NCBI GenBank assembly: GCA_050946115.1
Contig: JBMNUF010000023.1
Span: 1 to 43,355 of the forward strand
Direction of reading: 5' to 3'
Source of the DNA: CAYFRC01 sp050946115
GTDB taxonomy: Bacteria > Bacillota > Clostridia > Christensenellales > Aristaeellaceae
Length of the DNA: 43,355 bases
This document shows, in pieces, positions 33,736 through 41,776 of the stretch. The first letter of the stretch is position 1, and the number at the start of each line of letters is the position of its first letter. Under the pieces are notes generated by a model. It was not told the origin of the DNA. It saw nothing but the letters and a program-made list of their open reading frames with translations, and did not search any database. The translations under genes and the position numbers were made by a program.

Positions 33736-35499
33736 CTACGGTGCCTCCGTCACCGTGACGATGACCGTAGCCTTCTTCCTGCTGTCGTCCAGGGCGGTGG
33801 CGGTAATCTTCGTCTTGCCCTTGGAAACGGCGACTATCTTTCCGTATCCGTTCACGGTAGCCACGGCGGGCTTGCTGCTGCTCCAGCGAAGGGCTGTAAA
33901 TGCCGCGTCCTCATTGAATTCGGGTTCGAGCTGCGTACTGTTCCCTTTGCTGAGGGTCAGCGTATTTACATAGGTGCCGTCCGCTTTCTTCAGCTTGATG
34001 TCGGTGACGAATCCCTTCACCGCAACAGAAACCCTCGCGCTCTTCATATTGGGGGCGTATACCGTTATCCTTGCCTTGCCGGGCCTGACGGCGATGATCG
34101 TGCCGTCGCTGCGCACCTTCGCCACCTTGAGGTTGTTGCTGATGTAGAGGCAGTTTTCCCTCCATTCGTCGCTCTCGGGGAGGGTTGCCGGGGTGAATCT
34201 GGGAGTAATCTTTGCGGTTTTTTCGTATCCTCCCTTCCCCAGCGGGTGCAGGGTCAGCTTTTGGGGGCTTGCCGTCACTTTCCGTACGGTCGCATCTTTC
34301 TTTCCGAATACCCGAAGCTTGATAGTGTATGTCTCCCCCGGTTTTAGCGGCCGTCCGCTCACCGTGAGCGCCTTGCCCTTGGCGGCCTGCTCCACGGTCA
34401 TCTCCAGATTGGCCCTGCCCTCTGTCACGCCCTTGATGCTTTTGTTTTTGACGATGCCTGCAATGGGTTCTCCGTCTATGCGCCAGACTACCTTTGCACC
34501 GTTGAACCTGGGCAGCGCCATGCTCTGCCCCACCTTCAGGAAGATTGCCGGGGGCAGCAGGTCATCCGGGAGAAACAGAATCTCAGGGAGGCCGCCGGGA
34601 AAGGCGTTTTCCACCATCTCGCCGTCCATTTTTTTCGACACGGTGACGACCCGCAGGTTCGGGCAACCGATAAACGCGTCCTTCCCAATCGTCGTTACGC
34701 CGTCCGGGATTACGATACCGCTGAGCCCGACACATCCCTTGAAGGCATATTGCTCGATGGATCGAACACTGCCTGGAAGTATGATGTGCGTGATGCCGAC
34801 ACATCCCGAGAAAGCGGAAATGCCGATGGTCTCTACGCCGTTTGCCATATTGACTTGCGCAAGGTTATGGCACGCAAGGAAAGCATCCCGCCCGATCGTC
34901 CTGACCGTGCTCGGAACGGATATGCGGGCGAGGCGTTCACAGCCGGCAAACACCCCTTCCCCGATCGTCTCGACCCCCTTCGGGATGGCAATGCGGGTGA
35001 GGCGTTCGCAGCCGGAAAAAGCCCAGTCCCCGATCTCGGTGACGCTTTTCGGGATGGAGATGCGGTTGAGGTTTTTACAGCCGGAAAAAGTCGCGACCTC
35101 GATCTTTGTGACGCCCTCCGGGACAGTGATGCGGACAAGGCGCTCGCATTGGGCAAATGCCGAAGGCCCGATCTCCGTGACGCCCTTCGGGACGGTGACC
35201 ACGGCAAGCCTTTTGCAGTCAAAGAAAGCCAACGCCCCTATCGTCTTGACGCCCTTCGGGATGGTGACCCCTGTGATGTCGTTGCGCTTCTGAAAGACCG
35301 AAACCCCGATCGCCGTGACCCCCTTCGGGATCTTCACTCTGCCGCCGCGACCGTTGTACCGGACAAGTACCCCATTCTCGATGACGAAAGGGCTCTCCGC
35401 GACGGCAGACGACAGCCACGACAGGGAAACGCTCGCCGCATTCAGTAGCAAGACCGACAGAAGCACGAGGGACAGGATTCTCCCCGGTTTCCTATTCAT
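33736..35499 (-). CDS. Secreted BspA-like LRR/Big protein C
   Basis: The 587-residue protein is the most diverged member seen. Its signal peptide is longer (MNRKPGRILSLVLLSVLLLN, then AASVSLSWLSSAVAES). About 10 BspA-type repeats follow (AFFDCKRL, AFAQCERL, TFSGCKNL, AFSGCERL), then the PPAIFLKVGQSMALPRF module and Ig-like domains ending in GKTKITATALDDSRKKAT. Its start ATG 35499 has AAAGGAG 7 nt upstream. It has its own promoter and terminator. There is no cell-wall anchor. It shares the LPPAIFLKVGQ variant with D, E and F rather than the ALFLQVGQ of A, B and G. Confidence 0.87.
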   Translation of the reverse strand: MNRKPGRILSLVLLSVLLLNAASVSLSWLSSAVAESPFVIENGVLVRYNGRGGRVKIPKGVTAIGVSVFQKRNDITGVTIPKGVKTIGALAFFDCKRLAVVTVPKGVTEIGPSAFAQCERLVRITVPEGVTKIEVATFSGCKNLNRISIPKSVTEIGDWAFSGCERLTRIAIPKGVETIGEGVFAGCERLARISVPSTVRTIGRDAFLACHNLAQVNMANGVETIGISAFSGCVGITHIILPGSVRSIEQYAFKGCVGLSGIVIPDGVTTIGKDAFIGCPNLRVVTVSKKMDGEMVENAFPGGLPEILFLPDDLLPPAIFLKVGQSMALPRFNGAKVVWRIDGEPIAGIVKNKSIKGVTEGRANLEMTVEQAAKGKALTVSGRPLKPGETYTIKLRVFGKKDATVRKVTASPQKLTLHPLGKGGYEKTAKITPRFTPATLPESDEWRENCLYISNNLKVAKVRSDGTIIAVRPGKARITVYAPNMKSARVSVAVKGFVTDIKLKKADGTYVNTLTLSKGNSTQLEPEFNEDAAFTALRWSSSKPAVATVNGYGKIVAVSKGKTKITATALDDSRKKATVIVTVTEAP

Positions 35500-35545
35500 G
35501 GTGCATCTCCTTTCGCATTTCATACAGTTACCATTCCATGATTAG

Positions 35546-35574
35546 AGTCTAACAGTTTTCTTGCGTCTTGTCAA
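35546..35574 (-). promoter_or_regulatory. Cassette promoter of gene C
   Basis: Minus strand TTGACA (35569-35574), 17 nt, TAGACT (35546-35551). Confidence 0.75.
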
Positions 35575-35611
35575 CATGAATACTGTTCGTTTCCCTGCCG
35601 TTCGCACAAAA

Positions 35612-35649
35612 GCGCATCCGCCGGATGTCCGTTCCCCGTGCGGATGCGC
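35612..35649 (-). terminator. Cassette terminator after gene D
   Basis: GCGCATCCGC (35612-35621) pairs with GCGGATGCGC (35640-35649), followed by TTTTGTG on the minus strand. Confidence 0.8.
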
Positions 35650-35691
35650 TCGTCGCTCTTTCTTCTATTATTTAGTGCCTTCCGTGCGGCT

Positions 35692-37536
35692 CTACGGCGT
35701 CTCGGGCGGCTCCGTCACCGTAACGGTGACCGTCGCCTTCTTCCTGCTGCCGTCCATCGCGGTTGCGGTAATCTTCGCCGTGCCCTTGGAAAGGGCTATT
35801 ACCCTGCCGAATCCGGTCACGGCAACCACGGCGGGCTTGCTGCTGCTCCAGCGAAGCGCCGTATAAGCCGCGTCCGCATTGAATTCGGGAATGAGTCGGG
35901 GATTCTCCCATATATTGAGATTGAGGGTCAGCTTGTCCACATAGTCGCCGCCCTCATTCTTCAGCTTGAGGTCGGTAATCAAGCCCTTCACCGTCACGGA
36001 AACCTTCGCCGTCTTCATGTTGGGCGCGTATGCCGTAATGGTCGCCTTGCCGGGCTTAATGGCGATGATCGTACCGTCGCTGCGCACCTGCGCAACCTTG
36101 GGGTTGCCGCTGATGTAGAAGCAGTTTCCCTTCCAGTCGTCGTCCGCATTGAGCGCTGCCGGAGTGAATGCGAGCTCGATCTTTTCGGTTTTCGGGTAAT
36201 CGATCCCCAAGGGGTGCAGAACCGGCTTCTTCGGTTGGACGACGGTCACTTTGCGCGCGGTCGGCTCTTTCTTCCCAAATACCTGAAGCTTGATCGTATA
36301 GGTTTCCCCCGGCTTCAGCGGGCGGCCGTTCAGCGTGAGCGCCTTGCCCTTCGCCGCCTGCACCGTCATCTTCAGATCGGCAGTCCCCGCTTGCACGCCC
36401 CTGATTCGGTTGCCTCTGCCGACGGTCGCAACGGCTTCCCCTTCGATGCGCCAAGCTACCTTCGCGCCCTTGAACTTGGGCAGCGCCATTGCCTGCCCCA
36501 CCTTCAGGAAGATCGCCGGGGGGAGCAGGTCGTCCGGGAGGTACAGGAACTCCGTGAGACCGCCCTGAAAGGCGTGAGCCAGCATATCTTCTTCATCATC
36601 CATATCTTTCGGTACGGTGGCGACCCGCAGGTTCGGGCAGCGGCAGAAAGCGCCATCTCCAATCCACTCTACGCTCCCCGGGATTGTGATGCTGCCGAGC
36701 GCGGTGCATTCCGCGAAAGCGAACGGCCAGATGGTTCGAAGGCTGTTTGGGAGTTCGACGTCGGTCAGAGCGGTACATCCCATGAAAGCAGAATCCTCGA
36801 TGGTCTCGACGCCACTTCCCATATCGACCCGAGCGAGGCGAATGCAGCAAGCGAAAGCACCAGAACCGATCGTCTTGACCGTGCCCGGGATGGAAATGCG
36901 GGTGAGACCACAGCCTTCAAAAGCCGCCCAACCGATCTTCGTGACTCCTTCCGGGATGGAAATGCGGGTAAGGCGTTCACAGCCGACAAAAGCCCAGCTC
37001 CCGATCTCCGTGACGCCCTTCGGGACGGAAATGCGGGTAAGGCTTTTACAGTTGCCAAATGTCCCCCTCCCAATCTTCTCGACGCCCTTCGGGATGGTGA
37101 CTGCTTTTAGATTGCTGCAGTTATCGAAAGCGCTGTCCCCGATCTTCGTGACGCTTTTCGGGATGGTGACCGTCCTAAGGCCGGCGCAGCGGTTGAAAGC
37201 GTAGTCTCCAATCGTCGTGACGCCCCTCGGGATGGTGGCTTTTTTGAGATTGACGCAGTTCTCAAAAGCGTTGTTCCCGATCCTCGTGACGCCCTTCGGG
37301 ATAGCGACTGTTTTGAGACCGAAGCAGTCTTTGAAAGCATTCTCCCCGATCTCCGTAATGCCCTTGGGGATTCGCACGTTGCCGCCGGGGCCGTTGTACT
37401 TCTTGAGCACGCCGTTATCGATGACGAAAACATCGTCCGCGTGGGCGACGGCGGGGGACAGGGGTGCGTACACTGCCGACACCAAGAGCAATGCCAACAG
37501 TGCGAGCGACAGGATTCGCCTCAGGTTCCTCTTCAT
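35692..37536 (-). CDS. Secreted BspA-like LRR/Big protein D
   Basis: The 614-residue protein has a signal peptide (MKRNLRRILSLALLALLLVS) and about 11 repeats. One repeat (AFEGCGLTRISIPGTVKTIG) is one residue short; gene F has the same shortened repeat. The C-terminal half carries a D/F-specific block (RKVTVVQPKKPVLHPLG, then PKTEKIELAFTPAALNADDD) and ends ATVTVTVTEPPETP. GAGGAGAG lies before the ATG. It is an independent cassette and a sister of gene F by these shared features. It is predicted to be secreted without a covalent anchor. Confidence 0.88.
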   Translation of the reverse strand: MKRNLRRILSLALLALLLVSAVYAPLSPAVAHADDVFVIDNGVLKKYNGPGGNVRIPKGITEIGENAFKDCFGLKTVAIPKGVTRIGNNAFENCVNLKKATIPRGVTTIGDYAFNRCAGLRTVTIPKSVTKIGDSAFDNCSNLKAVTIPKGVEKIGRGTFGNCKSLTRISVPKGVTEIGSWAFVGCERLTRISIPEGVTKIGWAAFEGCGLTRISIPGTVKTIGSGAFACCIRLARVDMGSGVETIEDSAFMGCTALTDVELPNSLRTIWPFAFAECTALGSITIPGSVEWIGDGAFCRCPNLRVATVPKDMDDEEDMLAHAFQGGLTEFLYLPDDLLPPAIFLKVGQAMALPKFKGAKVAWRIEGEAVATVGRGNRIRGVQAGTADLKMTVQAAKGKALTLNGRPLKPGETYTIKLQVFGKKEPTARKVTVVQPKKPVLHPLGIDYPKTEKIELAFTPAALNADDDWKGNCFYISGNPKVAQVRSDGTIIAIKPGKATITAYAPNMKTAKVSVTVKGLITDLKLKNEGGDYVDKLTLNLNIWENPRLIPEFNADAAYTALRWSSSKPAVVAVTGFGRVIALSKGTAKITATAMDGSRKKATVTVTVTEPPETP

Positions 37537-37575
37537 GGCAATCTCTCCTCTTTCGTTTTTTGGTTTCCCACGGAA

Positions 37576-37605
37576 ATTTTAACAGATTCTTTGGCTTCCT
37601 GTCAA
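37576..37605 (-). promoter_or_regulatory. Cassette promoter of gene D
   Basis: Minus strand TTGACA (37600-37605), 18 nt, TAAAAT (37576-37581). Both spacer and -10 differ from the other cassettes. Confidence 0.7.
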
Positions 37606-37642
37606 TATATATTCTTTCGATTTTCCGCGCTTTTTGCGACGA

Positions 37643-37680
37643 GCGCATCCGCCGGACGCAAAACGCCCGCGCGGATGCGC
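37643..37680 (-). terminator. Cassette hairpin after gene E
   Basis: GCGCATCCGC (37643-37652) pairs with GCGGATGCGC (37671-37680), but the following minus-strand sequence (TCGTCGCAAA) lacks a T-run, so termination may be weak. Confidence 0.6.
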
Positions 37681-37717
37681 TTCCTGTACGCCTGTGTATT
37701 TTGTACGGAAACTCCGT

Positions 37718-39604
37718 TTACCCTTGTGGTCCTACCACCGTAACGGTGACCGTCGCCTTCTTCCGGCTGCCGTCCATGGCGGTCGCGGTAATCTTCGCCG
37801 TGCCCTTGGAAAGGGCTTCTACCACGCCATCTCCGTTCACGGTAGCCACGGCGGGCTTGCTGCTGGTCCAGCGAACGACTCGGAAGGCTGCGTCCGCATT
37901 GAATTCGGGAATGAGTTGAGAAAACTCCCCTTTTCTGAGGTGCATCCTTTTTACATAGTTGTAGTTCCCGTCCCTCATCCTGATGTAGGTGACGAATCCC
38001 TTCACCGTCACGCTGACCTTCGCCGCCTTCATATTGGGTGCGTATACCGTAATCTTTGCCTTTCCGGGCCTGACGGCGAAAACCATACCATTATTATCTA
38101 CCTGCGCCACCCTGGGGTTGCTGCTGACATACGTGCAGTTTCCCTTCCAGTCGTCGTCTTCGTTGAGTGCTGCCGGGGTGAACGTGGGGACGATGTTTGC
38201 CTTTTTCGGATAATCTATTCCCGTGGGGTGCAGGGTCATCTTCTTGGGGGCTGCGGTGACTTTGCGCGCGGTCAAAGCGCCCTTAGCAAACACCCGCAGG
38301 GGGATATCATAGGTTTTGTCCGGCTTCAAGGGCTGTCCGTTCAGCGTGAGCGCCTTGCCCTTGACCGCCGCGAGCACCGTCAGCCTGAGCATGGCATCGC
38401 CCGCCATCACGCCCCTGATCTTGTTCCCCTTGCCGGTCGCAACGGGGTTCCCTTCAATGCTCCATTTGACCTTCGCGCCCCTGAACTTGGGCAGCGCCAT
38501 GCTTTGCCCCACCTTGAGGAAGATCGCCGGAGGGAGCAGGTCGTCCGGAAGTTGCAGCAGCTCAATGGGTATGGCAGGAAAGGCGTTTCTCGCCGTATCC
38601 TCATCCATATCTTTCGGTATGGTGACGACCCGCACGTTCGGACAGCCGTGGAAAGCGTTCTCCGCAAGCGTCGCAATGCCGTCTGGGATTACGATGCTGC
38701 TGAGCCCGCTACACGAAGCGAAAGCATATTCCTCGATGGTTCGAATGCTGTTCGGGAGTACGATGTCGGTGAGGCTTCTGCATCTCTCGAAGGCTGCCAT
38801 CCCGATGGTCTCGACGCCGTTTCCCATGTCGACTTGGGCGAGGCTATGGCAAAAACTGAAAGCATGCCACCCGATCGTCGTGACCGTGTTCGGAATGGAA
38901 ACGCGGGCGAGGCGTATACAGGCGAAAAAAGCCTGGGCCCCAATCTCCGTGACGCCCTCCGCGATGGAAACGCGGGTGAGGCGTTCGCAGTAGGAAAAAG
39001 CGCCTACCCCGATCGTCTCAACGCCCTTCGGGATGGAAATGCGGTTGAGGCGTTTGCAGTAGGCAAAAGTCTCAACCTTGATCTCCGTGACGCCCTTCGG
39101 AATGGTGATGTCGGTGAGATTCTGGCAGTAATAAAAAGCTCTCTTCCCGATCGTCGTGACGCTCTTCGGGATGTTGATCTTCTTGAGGTTGTAGCAGGCG
39201 CGGAAAGCCTCCTCCCCGATCGTCACAACCGTATTCGGGAGGACGATCGCGGTGATGTCGTCGCATTGAAGGAAGGCCTGAATCCCAATTTCCGTAACGC
39301 CCCTCGGGATGTTGACTTTTCTAAGGTTGAGGCAGCCATAGAAAGCTTGATTTCCGATCGCGGTGACGCCCTTTGGGATGCTGACCGTTATGAGACCGAC
39401 ACAGTTCTTAAAAGCGTTGTTCCCGATCTTTGTGACACCATTCGGAATCTTCACGTTGCCGCCGTCGCCGTTGTACTTGATAAGCACGCCCTGTTCGTCG
39501 ATTTCGAATTCGCGCTCCGCGACGGCGGAGGACAGGGGCACAGCCGACACCAACAGCAGCGCCAACAGCAAAAGGGACAGGGTTCGCCGCAAATTCCTCC
39601 TCAT
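37718..39604 (-). CDS. Secreted BspA-like LRR/Big protein E
   Basis: At 628 residues this is the longest complete member, with about 12 repeats (AFKNCVGL, AFYGCLNL, AFLQCDDI, AFRACYNL, AFYYCQNL, TFAYCKRL and more). The signal peptide is MRRNLRRTLSLLLLALLLVS. The C-terminal part has the VGQSMALPKFRGAKVKWSIEG module and Ig-like domains ending in WTSSKPAVATVNGDG and DGSRKKATVTVTVVGPQG. ATG 39604 has GGAGAG upstream. It has its own TTGACA-N17-TAGACT promoter. It may act as an extracellular ligand- or surface-binding protein, as for other BspA-like proteins. Confidence 0.88.
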   Translation of the reverse strand: MRRNLRRTLSLLLLALLLVSAVPLSSAVAEREFEIDEQGVLIKYNGDGGNVKIPNGVTKIGNNAFKNCVGLITVSIPKGVTAIGNQAFYGCLNLRKVNIPRGVTEIGIQAFLQCDDITAIVLPNTVVTIGEEAFRACYNLKKINIPKSVTTIGKRAFYYCQNLTDITIPKGVTEIKVETFAYCKRLNRISIPKGVETIGVGAFSYCERLTRVSIAEGVTEIGAQAFFACIRLARVSIPNTVTTIGWHAFSFCHSLAQVDMGNGVETIGMAAFERCRSLTDIVLPNSIRTIEEYAFASCSGLSSIVIPDGIATLAENAFHGCPNVRVVTIPKDMDEDTARNAFPAIPIELLQLPDDLLPPAIFLKVGQSMALPKFRGAKVKWSIEGNPVATGKGNKIRGVMAGDAMLRLTVLAAVKGKALTLNGQPLKPDKTYDIPLRVFAKGALTARKVTAAPKKMTLHPTGIDYPKKANIVPTFTPAALNEDDDWKGNCTYVSSNPRVAQVDNNGMVFAVRPGKAKITVYAPNMKAAKVSVTVKGFVTYIRMRDGNYNYVKRMHLRKGEFSQLIPEFNADAAFRVVRWTSSKPAVATVNGDGVVEALSKGTAKITATAMDGSRKKATVTVTVVGPQG

Positions 39605-39651
39605 ACCGCTCTCTCCTCTCATATGTCACAAGGGCATTGTTCCGTGAGAAA

Positions 39652-39680
39652 AGTCTAACAGAATCTTCGGCATTTGTCAA
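39652..39680 (-). promoter_or_regulatory. Cassette promoter of gene E
   Basis: Minus strand TTGACA (39675-39680), 17 nt, TAGACT (39652-39657). Confidence 0.75.
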
Positions 39681-39699
39681 CGGAAGTTTTCCCAAAAAA

Positions 39700-39738
39700 G
39701 CGCATCCGCCGGGGTGCATATTGCCCGCGCGGATGCGC
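39700..39738 (-). terminator. Cassette terminator near gene F
   Basis: GCGCATCCGC (39700-39709) pairs with GCGGATGCGC (39729-39738), followed by TTTTTT on the minus strand. It is separated from gene F by a decayed gene tail. Confidence 0.8.
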
Positions 39739-39779
39739 CTGTCGCTCTTTCTTCTATTATATAGTGCCTTCCGTGCGGC

Positions 39780-39870
39780 TTACGGCATCTCGGGCGGCTC
39801 CGACACCCTGACGATAGCCGTCGCCTTCTTCCCGCTGCCGTCCATGGGGTAATCCTCGCCGCGCCCTTGG
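39780..39870 (-). pseudogene. Orphan C-terminal tail of another LRR/Big paralogue
   Basis: Just after gene F's stop the minus strand encodes a second, separate family C-terminus: SKGAARIT, then after a deletion of about 7 nt MDGSGKKATAIVRV and SEPPEMP with a TAA at 39780-39782. It matches the ends of genes D and G (TEPPETP, TEPPEAP). The sequence beyond it (39740-39778) matches that downstream of gene D. It is a recombination scar: gene F's body replaced most of an older paralogue and left its tail. Confidence 0.8.
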
Positions 39871-39878
39871 AATTGGCG

Positions 39879-41636
39879 TTATTTGGGCGGCAACACCGTA
39901 ATGATGACAGTCGCCTTCTTCCGGCTGCCGTCCATGGCGGTTGCGGTGATCTTTGCCGTGCCGGCGGAAAGGGTGTTTACCTCGCCGAATCCGTCCACGT
40001 AGGCCACGGCGGGCTTGCTGCTGCTCCAGCGAAGCGCCGTATAGGCCGCATCCTCATTGAATTCGGGTTTGAGCACAATCCTTTCACCTTCGCCGAGGGT
40101 CAGCTTTTTCACATATTCGTCGTCCTCCTTCAGCTTGATGTCGGTAATCAAGCCCTTCACCGTCACGGTGACCTTCGCCGTCTTCATGTTGGGCGCGTAT
40201 ACCGTAATCCTTGCCTTGTCCGGTTTGACGGCGATGATCGTTCCGTCGGCCCGCACCTGCGCAACCTTGGGGTTGCTGCTGATGTAGAAGCAGTTTCCCT
40301 TCCAGTCGTCGTCCGCATTGAGCGCTGCCGGAGTGAACGCGAGCTCGATCTTTTCGGTTTTCGGGTAACCAATCCCCAAGGGGTGCAGAACCGGCTTCTT
40401 CGGTTGGACGACGGTCACTTTGCGCGCGGTCGGGTCTTTCTTCCCAAATACCTTCAGTTTGATCGTATAGGTTTCCCCCGGCTTCAGCGGACGGCCGTTC
40501 AGCGTGAGCGCCTTGCCCTTTGCCGCCGCCTGCACATCCAGCTTCAGGTCGGTGTCGCCCTCTGCCAGCCCCTTAATCCTGTTGCCTCTGCCGACAGTCG
40601 CGACGGACTGGTCATCGGTGCGCCAGTTGACCTTCGCGCCCTGAAACTTGGGCAGCGCCATTGTCTGCCCCACCTTCAGGAAGATCGCCGGGGGCAGCAG
40701 GTCGTCCGGGAGGTACAGGAACTCCGTGGCACCGTCCGGAAAGGCTTGTTCCAGCATATCATCTTCATCGTCATCGAAGCCTTTCGACACGGTGGCGACC
40801 CGCAGGTTCGGGCAGCCGGCGAAGGCGTGCGGTCCAATCTCCTCTACGCTCTCCGGGATTGTGATGCTGCCAAGTCCGGTGCAATACGCGAAAGCCATCA
40901 TCCCGATCTCTTGAACGCTGTTTGGAAGCTCGACGTCTGTGAGGCCGGTGCATCCCATGAAAGCATGCATATCGATGGTCTCGACGCCACTTCCCATGTC
41001 GACCCGAGCGAGGCGAAAGCAGTTCCTGAAAGCAAAAGGAGAGATCGTCTTAACCGTGTCCGGGATGGAAATGCGGGTGAGCCCACAGCCTTCAAAAGCC
41101 GAGAACCCGATCTTTGTTACGCCCTTCGGAATGTCGACACGGGCGAGGCGTACGCATATGGCAAAAGCCCCGTCCTCGATCGCCGCGACGCCCCTCGGGA
41201 TGGTGACACGGGTGAGGCGTACGCATTTGCCAAAAGCCCCGACCTCAATCGTCGTGATGCCCCTCGGGATGGTGATACGGGTGAGACTTGCGCAGTTATA
41301 GAAAGCCCAAAATCCGATCGTCGTGATGCCCCTTGGGATGGTGATTTTCTTGAGGTTGATGCAGTTCTTAAAAGCGCTGTTCCCAATCTTCGTTACGTCC
41401 TTCGGGATGGTGACGCTCGTGATGTCGGCGCGGTTCGCAAAGACGCCCTCCCCGATCTCCGTGACGCCCTTCGGGATTCGCACGTTGCCGCCGGGGCCGT
41501 TGTACCTCATGAGCACACCGTTATCGATGTCGAACGGACCCTCCGCAATGGCGGGGGACAGGGGCAGGGGCACCGCCGACACCAAAAGCAGCGCCAACAG
41601 CGCGAGCGACAGGATTCGCCGCAATCTCCTCTTCAT
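39879..41636 (-). CDS. Secreted BspA-like LRR/Big protein F
   Basis: The 585-residue protein has a signal peptide (MKRRLRRILSLALLALLLVS) and about 10 repeats, including the shortened AFEGCGLTRISIPDTVKTIS shared with D. The C-terminal block VTVVQPKKPVLHPLGIGYPK is also shared with D. It ends in DGSRKKATVIITVLPPK, without the EPPE tail of D and G; that tail survives as an orphan fragment immediately downstream. ATG 41636 is preceded by GAGGAGAG. Its promoter is TTGACA-N17-TAGGCT. It is predicted to be secreted, with no anchor motif. Confidence 0.88.
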   Translation of the reverse strand: MKRRLRRILSLALLALLLVSAVPLPLSPAIAEGPFDIDNGVLMRYNGPGGNVRIPKGVTEIGEGVFANRADITSVTIPKDVTKIGNSAFKNCINLKKITIPRGITTIGFWAFYNCASLTRITIPRGITTIEVGAFGKCVRLTRVTIPRGVAAIEDGAFAICVRLARVDIPKGVTKIGFSAFEGCGLTRISIPDTVKTISPFAFRNCFRLARVDMGSGVETIDMHAFMGCTGLTDVELPNSVQEIGMMAFAYCTGLGSITIPESVEEIGPHAFAGCPNLRVATVSKGFDDDEDDMLEQAFPDGATEFLYLPDDLLPPAIFLKVGQTMALPKFQGAKVNWRTDDQSVATVGRGNRIKGLAEGDTDLKLDVQAAAKGKALTLNGRPLKPGETYTIKLKVFGKKDPTARKVTVVQPKKPVLHPLGIGYPKTEKIELAFTPAALNADDDWKGNCFYISSNPKVAQVRADGTIIAVKPDKARITVYAPNMKTAKVTVTVKGLITDIKLKEDDEYVKKLTLGEGERIVLKPEFNEDAAYTALRWSSSKPAVAYVDGFGEVNTLSAGTAKITATAMDGSRKKATVIITVLPPK

Positions 41637-41675
41637 GGTCTATCTCTCCTCTTTCGATTTTAGTTTTATGGGCAA

Positions 41676-41704
41676 AGCCTAACAGAATCTTCGGCATTTG
41701 TCAA
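41676..41704 (-). promoter_or_regulatory. Cassette promoter of gene F
   Basis: Minus strand TTGACA (41699-41704), 17 nt, TAGGCT (41676-41681). Confidence 0.7.
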
Positions 41705-41722
41705 CGGAAAATATCACAAAAT

Positions 41723-41762
41723 GCGCCTCCGCCGGAGACGGTGTATCGCTCGGCGGAGGCGC
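41723..41762 (-). terminator. Cassette terminator after gene G
   Basis: GCGCCTCCGCCG (41723-41734) pairs with CGGCGGAGGCGC (41751-41762), followed by ATTTTG on the minus strand. The stem sequence has changed on both sides compared with the other cassettes, which keeps the pairing. Confidence 0.8.
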
Positions 41763-41776
41763 GTTTTTCGGGTTCT

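Noticed and set aside
37634..39658. 674-codon plus-strand frame opposite gene E (a similar one lies opposite F at 39867-41663)
   Set aside because: The 69-bp repeats keep antisense frames open. These proteins are Asp/Arg repeats without signal peptide or ribosome site.
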